A DNA stretch of 43,416 bases. Source: JAWXCM01 sp034408745 (GTDB lineage: Bacteria > Acidobacteriota > Terriglobia > Bryobacterales > Bryobacteraceae). A model generated the notes under the pieces. The model saw nothing but the letters and a program-made list of their open reading frames with translations. It searched no databases and was not told the origin of the DNA. The stretch covers positions 1 to 43,416 of the forward strand of contig JAWXCM010000169.1 in NCBI GenBank assembly GCA_034408745.1, written 5' to 3'. Of the stretch, positions 34,422 through 43,246 are shown in pieces (position 1 is the stretch's first letter; each line of letters opens with the position of its first letter). Made by a program: the position numbers and the translations under genes.

Positions 34422-35918
34422 CTAAGTACCGCCGCTTCCCAGGTACGTCGGAACCCCGGTCAAAACGCCACGGAATTCCTTCAGCGCCGGGCCGATATGG
34501 ATCCGACCGCCAGCCATCGACAGCTCACGAATCGTGTCCTCATGACCGCCGCTGCGCTTCTTCACCACCGACAGCGCCTTACGAAACCGGCCGTGGGCCT
34601 CGAAATACCGGAACAGCAGGACATTGTCGGCCAGGTAGCTCAAATCCACCGGCGAGGTTATAGCGTCGCCCATCAGTCCCGCCTGAGACAAAACCACAAA
34701 CGTTGCCGCGCCGCGCTGGTTCAGGAACATAAGCAGTTCATGCATCATGATCACGAGGTGATGCTCGCCCGGCATGGCGTTTATGAAGCCATTCAGGCTG
34801 TCTATGACAATTACCGTTGGTTTGTGTTCCTCCAGTGTCTCTCGCACGCGCTGAACGAACTCACCCGGCGACAACTCCGCCGGATCGATCTGCTCCATAA
34901 ACAGCTTCTTCTTCTCCAGCCACGAAGTAACGTCCATGCCCAGCGACGCTGCGCGCGTGCACGCCAGCCGAGTCCACTCCTCGAACAGGAACATCGCCGC
35001 CGTCTCACCGCGCTCCACCGCAGCCACGGCATAGCTCATCGAAACTGAGGATTTGCCCGAACCCGCCGGACCCAGCAGCAGTGTGCTGGTGCCCCGGTCG
35101 ATGGCGCCGCCCCACAGCGAGTCCAGTTCCGCTAATCCGCTCGACACGGTGCCCGACACGGCACCGGCCCGATGCTCGTTCGCTACCAGGCGTGGGTAGA
35201 CCCGGATGCCGCCCGTCTCAATGCTGTAATCGTGGTAACCCTCGCGATACTTCGAGCCGCGCAGTTTCGACACCTGTAGTCGACGCCGGGTCCGGCCATA
35301 CTCTCGCGGCACCTTCTCCAGCATCAAAACGCCATGCGCGATGCTCTGCAGTTGCAGATCTTGCACCGTACCCGTCCGCCCATCCAGCAGCAAAACCGTG
35401 CAGTTCCGGTTGGTGAAGAAGTGCTTCAGCGCCAGCACCTGACGCCGGTACAGCAGTGAATCCCTGGCCAGAAGCCGGATCTCCGACAGCGAATCCAGTA
35501 CCACTCTCGCTGGCTGCACCCGGTCCACCTCCGCCAAAATATTCTGCGTGGTGTCCTGAAACTCAACCTCTGAGGGATGGAACGCCGAGTACTGATCCTC
35601 CGGCCGGAGACTGTCCTCCGTCGGAGTGTACTCAAAGATGGTCAGGTTTTCCAGCGTCCACCCATGGGAACGGGCGACTTTCTCAATCTCTCGCTGCGAT
35701 TCAGACAGCGTGACGTACAGCACCTGCTCGCCGCGCCGAGCCCCGTCCATCAGGAACTGCAGGCCGAGAGTTGTCTTGCCCGTGCCCGGTTCCCCCTGCA
35801 CCAGGAAGGAGTGCCCCTGTGGAAAACCACCCCCCAGCACGTCGTCCAGTCCCACCACGCCCGACGAAACCCGTTCGTCCGGATAATCCACAGGCAGGCT
35901 CTCTCTGGAAACGGGCAT
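34422..35918 (-). CDS. KaiC-like double-domain RecA ATPase
   Basis: The 498-residue protein has two KaiC-type domains. Walker A motifs are GEPGTGKTT (residues 42-50) and GPAGSGKSS (near 280). The second domain has the catalytic pair in FLFEEWTRLA; the first has TLSESQREIE in its place, without the double glutamate. At the place of KaiC Ser431/Thr432 the second domain reads DLSYLADN, so a serine is kept but the threonine is Tyr. Start at the ATG at 35918 with AAAGGA upstream; a longer frame to 35978 is less likely. It is probably an ATPase signalling scaffold for the kinase encoded after it, not a clock protein in the cyanobacterial sense. Confidence 0.93.
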   Translation of the reverse strand: MPVSRESLPVDYPDERVSSGVVGLDDVLGGGFPQGHSFLVQGEPGTGKTTLGLQFLMDGARRGEQVLYVTLSESQREIEKVARSHGWTLENLTIFEYTPTEDSLRPEDQYSAFHPSEVEFQDTTQNILAEVDRVQPARVVLDSLSEIRLLARDSLLYRRQVLALKHFFTNRNCTVLLLDGRTGTVQDLQLQSIAHGVLMLEKVPREYGRTRRRLQVSKLRGSKYREGYHDYSIETGGIRVYPRLVANEHRAGAVSGTVSSGLAELDSLWGGAIDRGTSTLLLGPAGSGKSSVSMSYAVAAVERGETAAMFLFEEWTRLACTRAASLGMDVTSWLEKKKLFMEQIDPAELSPGEFVQRVRETLEEHKPTVIVIDSLNGFINAMPGEHHLVIMMHELLMFLNQRGAATFVVLSQAGLMGDAITSPVDLSYLADNVLLFRYFEAHGRFRKALSVVKKRSGGHEDTIRELSMAGGRIHIGPALKEFRGVLTGVPTYLGSGGT

Positions 35919-36028
35919 TTTGGGTCCTTTGGCCAACCCGGAACTGCCTATGAACGGTTTGCCGTTCCTTAGACGCACTTCGGGAGCAATTACGTCACAA
36001 AACCTAACCGAAACAGGGCAGATCGCCG

Positions 36029-36140
36029 GTTCAATTTACCATCGCCATCTCAGGAGCCGGCAGGGCCGGAGGAGGCGGCGGCACCCCGGGTTGAACTTCA
36101 CGCTCACCAGCTTTGAAACGCCCTGCTTCCACGGAGGCTG
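36029..36140 (-). pseudogene. Decayed second copy of the smc 3' end
   Basis: Read on the minus strand this stretch gives GVSKLVSVKFNP, identical to the SMC C-terminus, and then, after a two-base shift, VPPPPP...APEMAMVN and a stop, against VPPPPP...SPEMATVN in the intact gene at 37325. Two 19-20 base blocks are identical to the intact tail (at 36069-36087 and 36095-36115, approximately), but the rest differs. It has no upstream coding context. It lies on the same strand as smc, on the far side of the PEP-CTERM gene. Confidence 0.85.
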
Positions 36141-36355
36141 AGCCAACAATCGCTTCGACGGTGCCTTACTCCTGCTTAACTCGTACCAGGAAACAACCCA
36201 CCCAAAACCTCGTCGCAGTACCAGCAAAACGTAGGACACATTACACACAATGACCTAAATCGGCACACTTCGAGCTCCGGGACAGCCCGCGGAGTACTAC
36301 TACGTACTGATCGCAGCCTATTGGCTCGGAAAGCCGTTCCTGCCACGCTGGACTC

Positions 36356-37192
36356 GTGAACGTCAAACGAACGATACTCATGATCCTCACTGCAACGTCC
36401 ATGGCTTCGGCCACCAGCATCGTGGGCAACGTGGGCGATGACGTCGCCTTCAACCAATACATGAACAGCCTCGGCGTCCCCGGCTTTCAAACCCCGTCGG
36501 TCGATTACTCGTACGAAATGTTCGCTCCGCAGGGGCGTATCGGCAACAACCTCAGCACCGCCGGCGGCGAGAATGAAATCGGCCTCCACGTTAATGACGC
36601 ACCACTGAACACCCCGCCCACCAGTTCCGCGCCTCTCACCGCGGCCGAGGGCAGCATTCAACTGGCATGGGGAAGCGCCGGTTTCTCCAACACTCTGTTC
36701 GATTTCGAGCTCAAACGCGTCGGAATTCGAATCTCGTTCCGCATGTGGACCGGTTCGACGACCCTCTACCGCGCTGAGTTCGAAAATGCCAATAACGACG
36801 ACGTTACGCTCCTGGGCCTGAGAACCCGCAGCACCGCCAGCGCGACCACTTCGGCCAGCCGCGTCCGCCTGACCAACCTGTCGCTGGTAACGTCTTACGG
36901 AACCCTGAGCCTGCCCGAATCCGCCGCGTATGACACCAGCAACGATGGCGTCAGCCCCGTGTCCAATGTGGTGGTGAAAGACATCCTGGGGGACTTCGCC
37001 CTTACCGGACAAACCTCCATGGACTGGACCGGAAGCGCCCTCAGCCGATCCGCCATGGCCTGGCAGATCAAGGGATTTTACGGCGTGCCCGAAGGCGACG
37101 TCAACACACCAGAGCCTTCCTCGATGATGTTGATCGGCGGAAGCCTCGCCGGAATTCTGTTAACCCTGGCCCGCCGCCGCAACGCCCTCTAG
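36356..37192 (+). CDS. PEP-CTERM exported protein
   Basis: The 278-residue protein has an N-terminal signal (ILMILTATSMASA) and a C-terminal PEP-CTERM sorting tag: TPEPSSM, a hydrophobic stretch (IGGSLAGILLTLA) and RRRNAL. The tag is cut by an exosortase and the protein is anchored or released at the cell surface, often in exopolysaccharide-producing bacteria. The body is rich in Ser, Thr and Asn with beta-strand rhythm (SIQLAWGSAGFSNTLFDFEL); a choice-of-anchor type domain is possible but I cannot name it with certainty. The start is GTG at 36356. The gene is bracketed by the decayed and the intact smc ends. Confidence 0.9.
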   Translation: MNVKRTILMILTATSMASATSIVGNVGDDVAFNQYMNSLGVPGFQTPSVDYSYEMFAPQGRIGNNLSTAGGENEIGLHVNDAPLNTPPTSSAPLTAAEGSIQLAWGSAGFSNTLFDFELKRVGIRISFRMWTGSTTLYRAEFENANNDDVTLLGLRTRSTASATTSASRVRLTNLSLVTSYGTLSLPESAAYDTSNDGVSPVSNVVVKDILGDFALTGQTSMDWTGSALSRSAMAWQIKGFYGVPEGDVNTPEPSSMMLIGGSLAGILLTLARRRNAL

Positions 37193-37228
37193 TGTGGTGT
37201 GGCGGGTAATTACTGACGGTTGGAGCAT

Positions 37229-37271
37229 GGCGGCCTTGAGAGACCGCCGCAGGCCTGGGGGCCTGCCCCCC
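37229..37271. repeat. Tandem double-hairpin element, copy 2 (convergent gene junction)
   Basis: Stem 1: GGCGGCCT (37229-37236), loop TGAG, AGACCGCC (37241-37248), with one C-A mismatch. Stem 2: GCAGGCC (37249-37255), loop TGGG, GGCCTGC (37260-37266), then a C run. Compared with copy 1 at 10086-10128, stem 2 differs at two positions on each arm in a way that keeps every base pair, while both loops are identical. It sits between the ends of the PEP-CTERM and smc genes. Confidence 0.85.
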
Positions 37272-37324
37272 CCCATGTCAAGTTTTCTCTCCGACAGGCT
37301 CCTGGTGTCCCACCCAACTTCTGG

Positions 37325-40300
37325 CTAGTTCACCGTCGCCATCTCAGGCGACAGCAGCTGCGGAGGAGGCGGCGGCACCGGATTAAACTTCACGCTCACC
37401 AGCTTCGACACCCCCTGCTCCTGCATCGTGACCCCGTACAGCACCTGAGCAGCCTCCATGGTCCGCTTGGCATGCGTGATCACGATGAACTGCGTCGAGG
37501 CCGACATATCTCGAATCAGCCGTGACAGCCGCTCGATATTCGCCTCATCCAGAGGAGCGTCCACTTCGTCGAGCACGCAGAACGGGCTCGGCTGATACTT
37601 GAAAATCGCCATCAGCAGCGCCATCGCCGTGAGCGCCCGCTCACCACCGGACAGCAGCAACACGCTCTGGAGCTTTTTCCCAGGAGGCTGCGCGATGATA
37701 TCGATCCCCGATTCAGACGCATTCTCCGCGTCCGTCAGCCGCATCTCAGCCACACCGCCGCTGAACAGCGTGGAGAACATTTGCCGGAAATTCTCGTTAA
37801 TTGCCTCGAACGCCTCGGTAAACCGACGCCGGGATTCGGCATCGATTTCTTTGATTGTCTTGTCGATATCCCGAATGGAATCCAGCAAGTCCTGCCGCTG
37901 CGCGTTGAGGAAGTCGTAACGCTGCTGCGCTTCGTTAAACTCTTCTTCCGCCGTAATATTCACCGGGCCCAGCGACTCGATCTTGCCGCGCAGCTCCTGG
38001 TATTTCGATTCCGCTTCCAGCAACCCGACTTCGTCCAGCATGCCGAGCGTCTGGTCCTGCGCCACCTCTTCCAGCGGCGAGCTCAGTTCCTTGCGGCAAG
38101 TCTCGTCCAGATACTTCAGCTCGGCCTGCTTCTTCACCAGCTCCAGCTCATGCGCCGAGCGCCGCTCGGAGGCCGACTGCACCTCATGACGGATTGATTT
38201 GAGCGCCTCGTCAGCGACATGCAGCGCCGTCCGGCTCTCCGTTTCCTGCGTCGCCAGCCCGGCCACCAGTGTGTCGCCGACCGCTGTCTCCTCCGCCAGT
38301 ACCGTCGCCCTGCTGTCGAGCTCCAGGTTGTCCGACAGAAGCCGTGACCGTTGCACCCCGAGCCGCTCCATCTCCTGCGCCAGGTTCTGCTTACGGTGCG
38401 CCATCTCGCGAATCTGGTTCTCGATCCGCTGCCGCGCCGCGGCGTCCGACCGCCGCCGCTCTTCCAGCCCAGCCTGCTCGACGCGCAGAGCCGAGTGCTC
38501 CTCGCCTGTCTTCGCCACGTCTTTCTGTAGTTGGTCCAGCGCGGCCCGCGACTCCATCAGCGCCTGTTCCTGCTGCGCCCTCGCCGCTTCCTTTTCAGCC
38601 ACCTGTCCCCTTGCCGTTTCGCGCCGCTCTTCCGCCTTCGCCCGCTCATTCTGCAGACGGGTCAGTTCATTCCCGGCAACCTGCAGCCGCGACGCCGCAC
38701 GCGTCGATTCGTCGGTGAGCTTCCGCATCTCGGCATCAAGGGCGACGCCGTCCTTCTCCTGCCGGTTCTGCTGGCCCCGCAGCCGCTCCAGATCTTCCGT
38801 CAGGTTGCCCATTTCCAGATCGAGATCGTCCAGCAGGCTCTTCGTTTTGTCGAATTCCTTCTGCTTTACGGTAAACTGCGTGCTCACTTCGCGCAATTCG
38901 CGCTTTAATCCCAGCGGTCCGCTGCCAGATTTCTTACCGCCGCTGACTGAATTTCCGTGATAACAAACTCCGTCCGGCAGCAGGAAGTAGTAAGAAGGAT
39001 GCGGGGTCGCCAGCTGCTGAGCCAGCGCCCGGTCCTCCACGACGAAGCAGCGAGACACCCGCGGGAGCAGGGAAGTGGGCGCCATCGCCAGCAGCCCCGT
39101 CATCCGAAGCACGTCGGTCAGGCGCGCCGTCACGCCCTCGGGAGCCGCAGTCTCGGCCGCCGCCTCAGCACCTTCAGCCGGCTGGACCACAAAAGTCGCG
39201 CGGCCCTCGGCATCGCCCTTCAGAAAGGCGATCGCCCGGTCGGCTTCCGCCCAGTCCGGCACCACCACGTACTCCAGCTCATCGTGCAGAAACTCTTCGG
39301 CCGCCTTCTCATACTGCGGGTCGACTTCGAGGAAGTCCGCCATCACACCCACGGGGCGGAACTGCGCCTGCCCTTTCTCAACCGCCGTGAACAGCCGCTT
39401 GATCGACTGCGTCGTGTACGAACGGTGCTGGATGATGTCCTGCAGCGAGTCCCTTCGGGCCCTCAGCCGCGATGCCTCACCACGCAGTTCCTCCAGTTTG
39501 CGACGGGCCTCGGCGGCACGGGCGCGGCGAGTGGACAGCTCCTCTTCGACATGCTTCCGCTGTTCGATTGTGGAGTGCAGCTCCTGCTGCTTCGCCTGCA
39601 TGCGCTCGGCAAGTTCCGTACGGCTCGCTTCGAGGCGCTCCCGGTCCGACAGTGCCGAGGCCTCGTCGCGCTGGATCCTTTCAATATCCCGCTGAATGCC
39701 GACCAGAAACTGCTCGGTCTGCCCCAGCTGATTCCGCAAGGTCGACGCCTCGCCGAGCAGCCGCAGCACCTGCTGGCGCGACCCTTCCATTCCACGTTCG
39801 CGCTCCCGCAGCGCCGCCTGCGCCCGGTCCCGCTCTTCCGTCCTGGCCTGCAACGCGACGCGCGCGTCTTCGGATTTCTTTTCCAGGTCGGCCACGCGCA
39901 CCGTGTACTCGTTTAGCTCGAGTTGCTGCTGCTCGAACCGGCGGTCCAGATCCGACGACTCGCTCTCACCACGCGTCAGCCGCTGGTCGATCGAGGCGAT
40001 CTCGCGCGCCTGCGACTCCAGTTTGCCCTTGATGCGCTCGGCTTCCACCCGTCGCTCCGACAGCTCCCGCCGAGCTTCGGTTAGCTTCGCCTCAATCGCG
40101 TACGACTGCTCCAGCAGCTCCGTCGCGAGCTTCTCCTTGCCCTCGACTTCCGCGCTCAGGCCGGTGAACTCCCGCGTTGCGGCGTTGAGATCGAGCGCCG
40201 CTTTCGCCGCCTCGCGCTCCAGCATCCGAAACCGTCCGACCAGCGCCATCCGCAGCTGCGTCACCAGTTCCGTACGCAACTCTGTGAATCGACGAGCCTT

Positions 40301-41011
40301 CGACGCCTGCCGTTTGAGCGAGTTCAGCTGCCGCCCGACCTCTTCCAGAATGTCGAACACACGGGTCAGGTTGCCGCGCGCCGATTCCAGCTTCGACTCC
40401 GCCAGACGTTTGCGAGTCCGGAACCGGGTGATCCCGGCCGCCTCTTCAAGGACACCGCGCCGGTCCTGAGGACGCGTCGAGAGAATCTGGCCAATGCGAC
40501 CCTGTTCGATAATGGCGTAGCTTTCCGGTCCCAGGCCGGAACCCATAAAGATGTCCTGGATGTCTCTGAGCCGCGCCGCCCGGCCGTTGATGAGGTACTC
40601 GCTCTCACCGGACCGGTAGAGCCGCCGGGTGATTGTGATCTCCTCGCCGCCATGCGCCTGGGCATGCCCCGACAGATTATTCGTACCGTTTCCGTTGCCA
40701 TTCCCGTTCCCATTGCCAGGGGGCGGGGCGTCCGTGTGGACCTTTGGATCCACCAGCGTCATAGTTACAGAGGCCATTCCCACCGGTTTCCGGCTCCGCG
40801 TGCCGGCGAAAATCACGTCCTCCATCCGGCTGCCACGCAAACTCCGGGCCGACTGTTCGCCCAAAACCCAGCTGATGGCGTCACTTAAGTTAGACTTGCC
40901 GCACCCGTTTGGGCCGACAACGGCAGCAACACCGGCACCGTGAAACCGCATTTCCTGGCGGTCACAAAATGACTTAAATCCCTGGAGTTCAACGCGCTTG
41001 AGCTGTAGCAA
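37325..41011 (-). CDS. smc: Chromosome segregation protein SMC
   Basis: The 1228-residue protein is the SMC ATPase that compacts and separates chromosomes with ScpA and ScpB. The N-terminal head has GPNGCGKSNLSDAISWVLGE (Walker A), the C-terminal head LLSGGERALTAMALLMAIF (signature) and FCVLDEVDAPLDEAN (Walker B). Long coiled coils lie between, with a hinge around residues 520-680. Near residue 100 the head holds an insert of about 30 residues rich in Gly and Asn (five to six GN pairs) encoded by a hexamer repeat. The tail ends in a run of five prolines. It starts at TTG 41011 with AGGAAGG eight bases upstream. A decayed duplicate of the 3' end lies at 36029-36140. Confidence 0.96.
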   Translation of the reverse strand: MLQLKRVELQGFKSFCDRQEMRFHGAGVAAVVGPNGCGKSNLSDAISWVLGEQSARSLRGSRMEDVIFAGTRSRKPVGMASVTMTLVDPKVHTDAPPPGNGNGNGNGNGTNNLSGHAQAHGGEEITITRRLYRSGESEYLINGRAARLRDIQDIFMGSGLGPESYAIIEQGRIGQILSTRPQDRRGVLEEAAGITRFRTRKRLAESKLESARGNLTRVFDILEEVGRQLNSLKRQASKARRFTELRTELVTQLRMALVGRFRMLEREAAKAALDLNAATREFTGLSAEVEGKEKLATELLEQSYAIEAKLTEARRELSERRVEAERIKGKLESQAREIASIDQRLTRGESESSDLDRRFEQQQLELNEYTVRVADLEKKSEDARVALQARTEERDRAQAALRERERGMEGSRQQVLRLLGEASTLRNQLGQTEQFLVGIQRDIERIQRDEASALSDRERLEASRTELAERMQAKQQELHSTIEQRKHVEEELSTRRARAAEARRKLEELRGEASRLRARRDSLQDIIQHRSYTTQSIKRLFTAVEKGQAQFRPVGVMADFLEVDPQYEKAAEEFLHDELEYVVVPDWAEADRAIAFLKGDAEGRATFVVQPAEGAEAAAETAAPEGVTARLTDVLRMTGLLAMAPTSLLPRVSRCFVVEDRALAQQLATPHPSYYFLLPDGVCYHGNSVSGGKKSGSGPLGLKRELREVSTQFTVKQKEFDKTKSLLDDLDLEMGNLTEDLERLRGQQNRQEKDGVALDAEMRKLTDESTRAASRLQVAGNELTRLQNERAKAEERRETARGQVAEKEAARAQQEQALMESRAALDQLQKDVAKTGEEHSALRVEQAGLEERRRSDAAARQRIENQIREMAHRKQNLAQEMERLGVQRSRLLSDNLELDSRATVLAEETAVGDTLVAGLATQETESRTALHVADEALKSIRHEVQSASERRSAHELELVKKQAELKYLDETCRKELSSPLEEVAQDQTLGMLDEVGLLEAESKYQELRGKIESLGPVNITAEEEFNEAQQRYDFLNAQRQDLLDSIRDIDKTIKEIDAESRRRFTEAFEAINENFRQMFSTLFSGGVAEMRLTDAENASESGIDIIAQPPGKKLQSVLLLSGGERALTAMALLMAIFKYQPSPFCVLDEVDAPLDEANIERLSRLIRDMSASTQFIVITHAKRTMEAAQVLYGVTMQEQGVSKLVSVKFNPVPPPPPQLLSPEMATVN
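40686..40715. repeat. Hexamer repeat inside smc
   Basis: Five near-identical six-base units (CCGTTT, CCGTTG, CCATTC, CCGTTC, CCATTG on the plus strand) encode alternating Gly-Asn in SMC. They are in frame, so gain or loss of units changes only the length of the insert. Confidence 0.85.
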
Positions 41012-41142
41012 TGGATTGGCCTTCCTGTAATACGACTAGCTTAGAAAACCGGGGCGGCGGCGCCACGGCCAATCTCGGGGGAGACGAACCACCCCATCTT
41101 ACGACGTCGAACGCCGGTTGTAAAGCATGACGACCACCCTAT

Positions 41143-41170
41143 TTGGATGTTAGGCGCACGAGGCTACTAT
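41143..41170 (+). promoter_or_regulatory. Putative sigma-70 promoter of the DUF1223 gene
   Basis: TTGGAT (41143-41148), a 16-base spacer and TACTAT (41165-41170) place transcription near 41177. This argues against the upstream in-frame ATGs at 41143 and 41173 and for the ATG at 41227. Confidence 0.5.
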
Positions 41171-41226
41171 ATATGGTGGCCCGTACACTCAGGAATAAAC
41201 CGCCGCCTCCGCCGACATTTACGCTT

Positions 41227-41940
41227 ATGACCCGCCGCACCGCTCTTACCCTGCTGCCTGTCGCTGCATTGGCCGCCTCCCGGACCCCGGTGCTCGTCGA
41301 ACTTTTCACCTCCGAAGGTTGCTCCAGCTGCCCACCAGCCGATCAGCTCCTTGTGGCGCTCGATCACCACCAGCCTGTGGAGAATGCCGAAATCGTCGTC
41401 CTCAGTGAGCATGTCGATTACTGGAACCACATCGGCTGGAAAGATCCGATGTCGTCGAGTACGGCCACGTCTCGCCAGCGCGATTACTGCGCACGCCTCC
41501 GGGTCGACGGCCCTTATACTCCTCAGATGATCGTCGACGGACAGGCCGAGTTCGTAGGCAGTGATTCGGCCAGAGCTCGAACGGCCATCCGCGACGCCGC
41601 CCGCTCCCCGAAGCTGGAGGTGCAGGCGAAACTCGACGGTCATCGACTCACCCTGTCAATGCCAGGCGCCACGGCCAGCGACGCCGAGGTGTACGTCGCC
41701 CTGGCGCAGGAGTCCGTCACAACAAGAGTGCCGCGGGGTGAGAACAACGGCCGCACCTTGCACCACGTGGCCGCCGTCAGGGATCTCACGCGAGCGGGAG
41801 TCGCGAGGCAGGGAACACCCTTCACCGCTTCGCTCGACCTCAGACCGGACCACCTGCGGGGCGTCGTCCGCATCATCGTGTTCGCGCAGGAAAGGCGCAC
41901 GGGCAGGATCATTGCGGTCCGCCGCGTCGTCACCAGCTGA
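41227..41940 (+). CDS. DUF1223 protein, exported thioredoxin-like
   Basis: The 237-residue protein starts with a signal-like segment (RRTALTLLPVAALAAS; the arginine pair may indicate Tat export). The DUF1223 core follows: VELFTSEGCSSCPPADQLL with a CxxC pair, then VVLSEHVDYWNHIGWKDP and YTPQMIVDGQAEFVGS. The fold is thioredoxin-like with the cysteine pair at the usual place, so a redox or metal-delivery role is possible. The downstream gene is convergent, four bases away. Confidence 0.92.
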   Translation: MTRRTALTLLPVAALAASRTPVLVELFTSEGCSSCPPADQLLVALDHHQPVENAEIVVLSEHVDYWNHIGWKDPMSSSTATSRQRDYCARLRVDGPYTPQMIVDGQAEFVGSDSARARTAIRDAARSPKLEVQAKLDGHRLTLSMPGATASDAEVYVALAQESVTTRVPRGENNGRTLHHVAAVRDLTRAGVARQGTPFTASLDLRPDHLRGVVRIIVFAQERRTGRIIAVRRVVTS

Positions 41941-41944
41941 CGAG

Positions 41945-42691
41945 TCACAAACCATGCGGCTCCAGAGTCAGGCCAAACTGGTCCGCCAGATTGTATCGCA
42001 ACCCGTGCACCGTCCCCACACCCTCGGCAATGGTCAGCTTCCTGGCCAAAACGTCAGCGCGGAACCGCTCCACGGAGGCCGCCGCACGCCGCCTCGCGAT
42101 CGTGATCAGTTTCTCCGTCTCGGGATCGTCCTCGGGAATCGACGCGAAATCCTTCAGGATCTGTTTGGTGACAACCTTGTTGATCGACCCGTTCTGCACG
42201 GCGATGTCGAACATCAACGCCAGTCCTCGCTGACTGCGCAGCGCGAACTCACGGACAAGCGCTTTGGCCCTATCCAGATACTTGCCGGCAGCATCACACT
42301 GGATCGCCTGGAATTCGGGTGTTTGGCCCATTGAGGTCAGCATCCCTCGCCAGGGCTCCTGAAACTGAAATCTCTGATTCTGCAGTCTTCGTACGAAGTT
42401 GAGCTGCGAAGGAACCGGCGCCCGTAACAGCTGCTCGATCATGTTGCGCTGCGCCCCGAATATCTCGATCGCGAGATCGTCGTGCTCCCGAAGGAACGTC
42501 CAAAGCAGGGGCTGCAGTGTGCCTCGGCCGAGGTTCCACTGCAATGCTCCAAAGCTCAAGCCCTGACCGTCAAAATCCCCCGTAATCCCGCAAAAGCAAT
42601 CGGGCGGCAGAGTCGACGTCTCAAATGCGGCGGTCAGCGCCAGACAACGCATGACCACCGTTTCTCCTGACAGCAAAGTAACCTGTGTCAT
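41945..42691 (-). CDS. Conserved protein of unknown function with a DGQGLSFGALQWN motif
   Basis: The 248-residue protein has a clear Shine-Dalgarno (GGAGG, five bases before the ATG at 42691; a GTG at 42694 is adjacent). The N-terminal third has a striking segment, GDFDGQGLSFGALQWNLGRG, followed by TLQPLLWTFLREHD, of the kind seen in some peptidoglycan- or chitosan-active proteins with lysozyme-like folds. The rest is helical and charged, with QRGLALMFDIAVQNGSINK near the middle. No signal peptide is visible. A cell-wall hydrolase role is a weak inference. Confidence 0.82.
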   Translation of the reverse strand: MTQVTLLSGETVVMRCLALTAAFETSTLPPDCFCGITGDFDGQGLSFGALQWNLGRGTLQPLLWTFLREHDDLAIEIFGAQRNMIEQLLRAPVPSQLNFVRRLQNQRFQFQEPWRGMLTSMGQTPEFQAIQCDAAGKYLDRAKALVREFALRSQRGLALMFDIAVQNGSINKVVTKQILKDFASIPEDDPETEKLITIARRRAAASVERFRADVLARKLTIAEGVGTVHGLRYNLADQFGLTLEPHGL

Positions 42692-42851
42692 CACAACCTC
42701 CGCCGCAAAGTGTAGTACCCGAGCTCCAAAAATCGACCCCTGGAAAATTCACGATTCGACGTAAGTAGAAGGCAGTCTATGGGTTAAAAAATGTGGCTCG
42801 ACCTAAAACGCGACCGAAGCATTCGTGCCGTTTTTGGGCGTCCCTTGAGTT

Positions 42852-43106
42852 ATGCCGACCGAAACAGCAAAGAAACGCGCCAAACAGGATAAGAGGGAAG
42901 GGAAGGCGCCGGCCACTCAGGCTGGCGAGTTCATCCGCGAGGAGATGGAAAAGTTCAAGCAGGGCGAAGGCAACGCCGAAAGCCGTCAACAGGCCATCGC
43001 CATCGGACTGTCCGAAGCCCGCAAGGAAGGCGTCGACGTCCCCGAACGTCCAAAGACTGCTACGAAGAAGCGTAAGGCACCGGCCAAACGCAAGAAGCGA
43101 GACTGA
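42852..43106 (+). CDS. Small basic DUF6496-like protein
   Basis: The 84-residue protein is lysine-rich at both ends (KKRAKQDKREGK and KTATKKRKAPAKRKKRD) with a conserved middle, GEFIREEMEKFKQGE followed by SRQQAIAIGLSEARKEG. This matches the short DUF6496-type proteins in which the phrase RKQAIAIALSEA is typical. The charged tails suggest nucleic-acid binding; the role is unknown. No Shine-Dalgarno stands before the ATG. Confidence 0.75.
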   Translation: MPTETAKKRAKQDKREGKAPATQAGEFIREEMEKFKQGEGNAESRQQAIAIGLSEARKEGVDVPERPKTATKKRKAPAKRKKRD

Positions 43107-43246
43107 CTGGCCGAGAGGCAGCAGCCCCGGTGGTTTTCAGCCACCCCCGCCGACTCCGTTTCTCGCAAAACTCACGATTTTACATGGACTTTGCATTTGG
43201 CAAACGCCGTGCAACTAACTGTGGGTGGAAACGGAGTATTACGGCC

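Noticed and set aside
36036..36248. A separate 70-codon gene upstream of the PEP-CTERM gene
   Set aside because: Its only recognisable part is the duplicated SMC tail; the rest is not coding-like.
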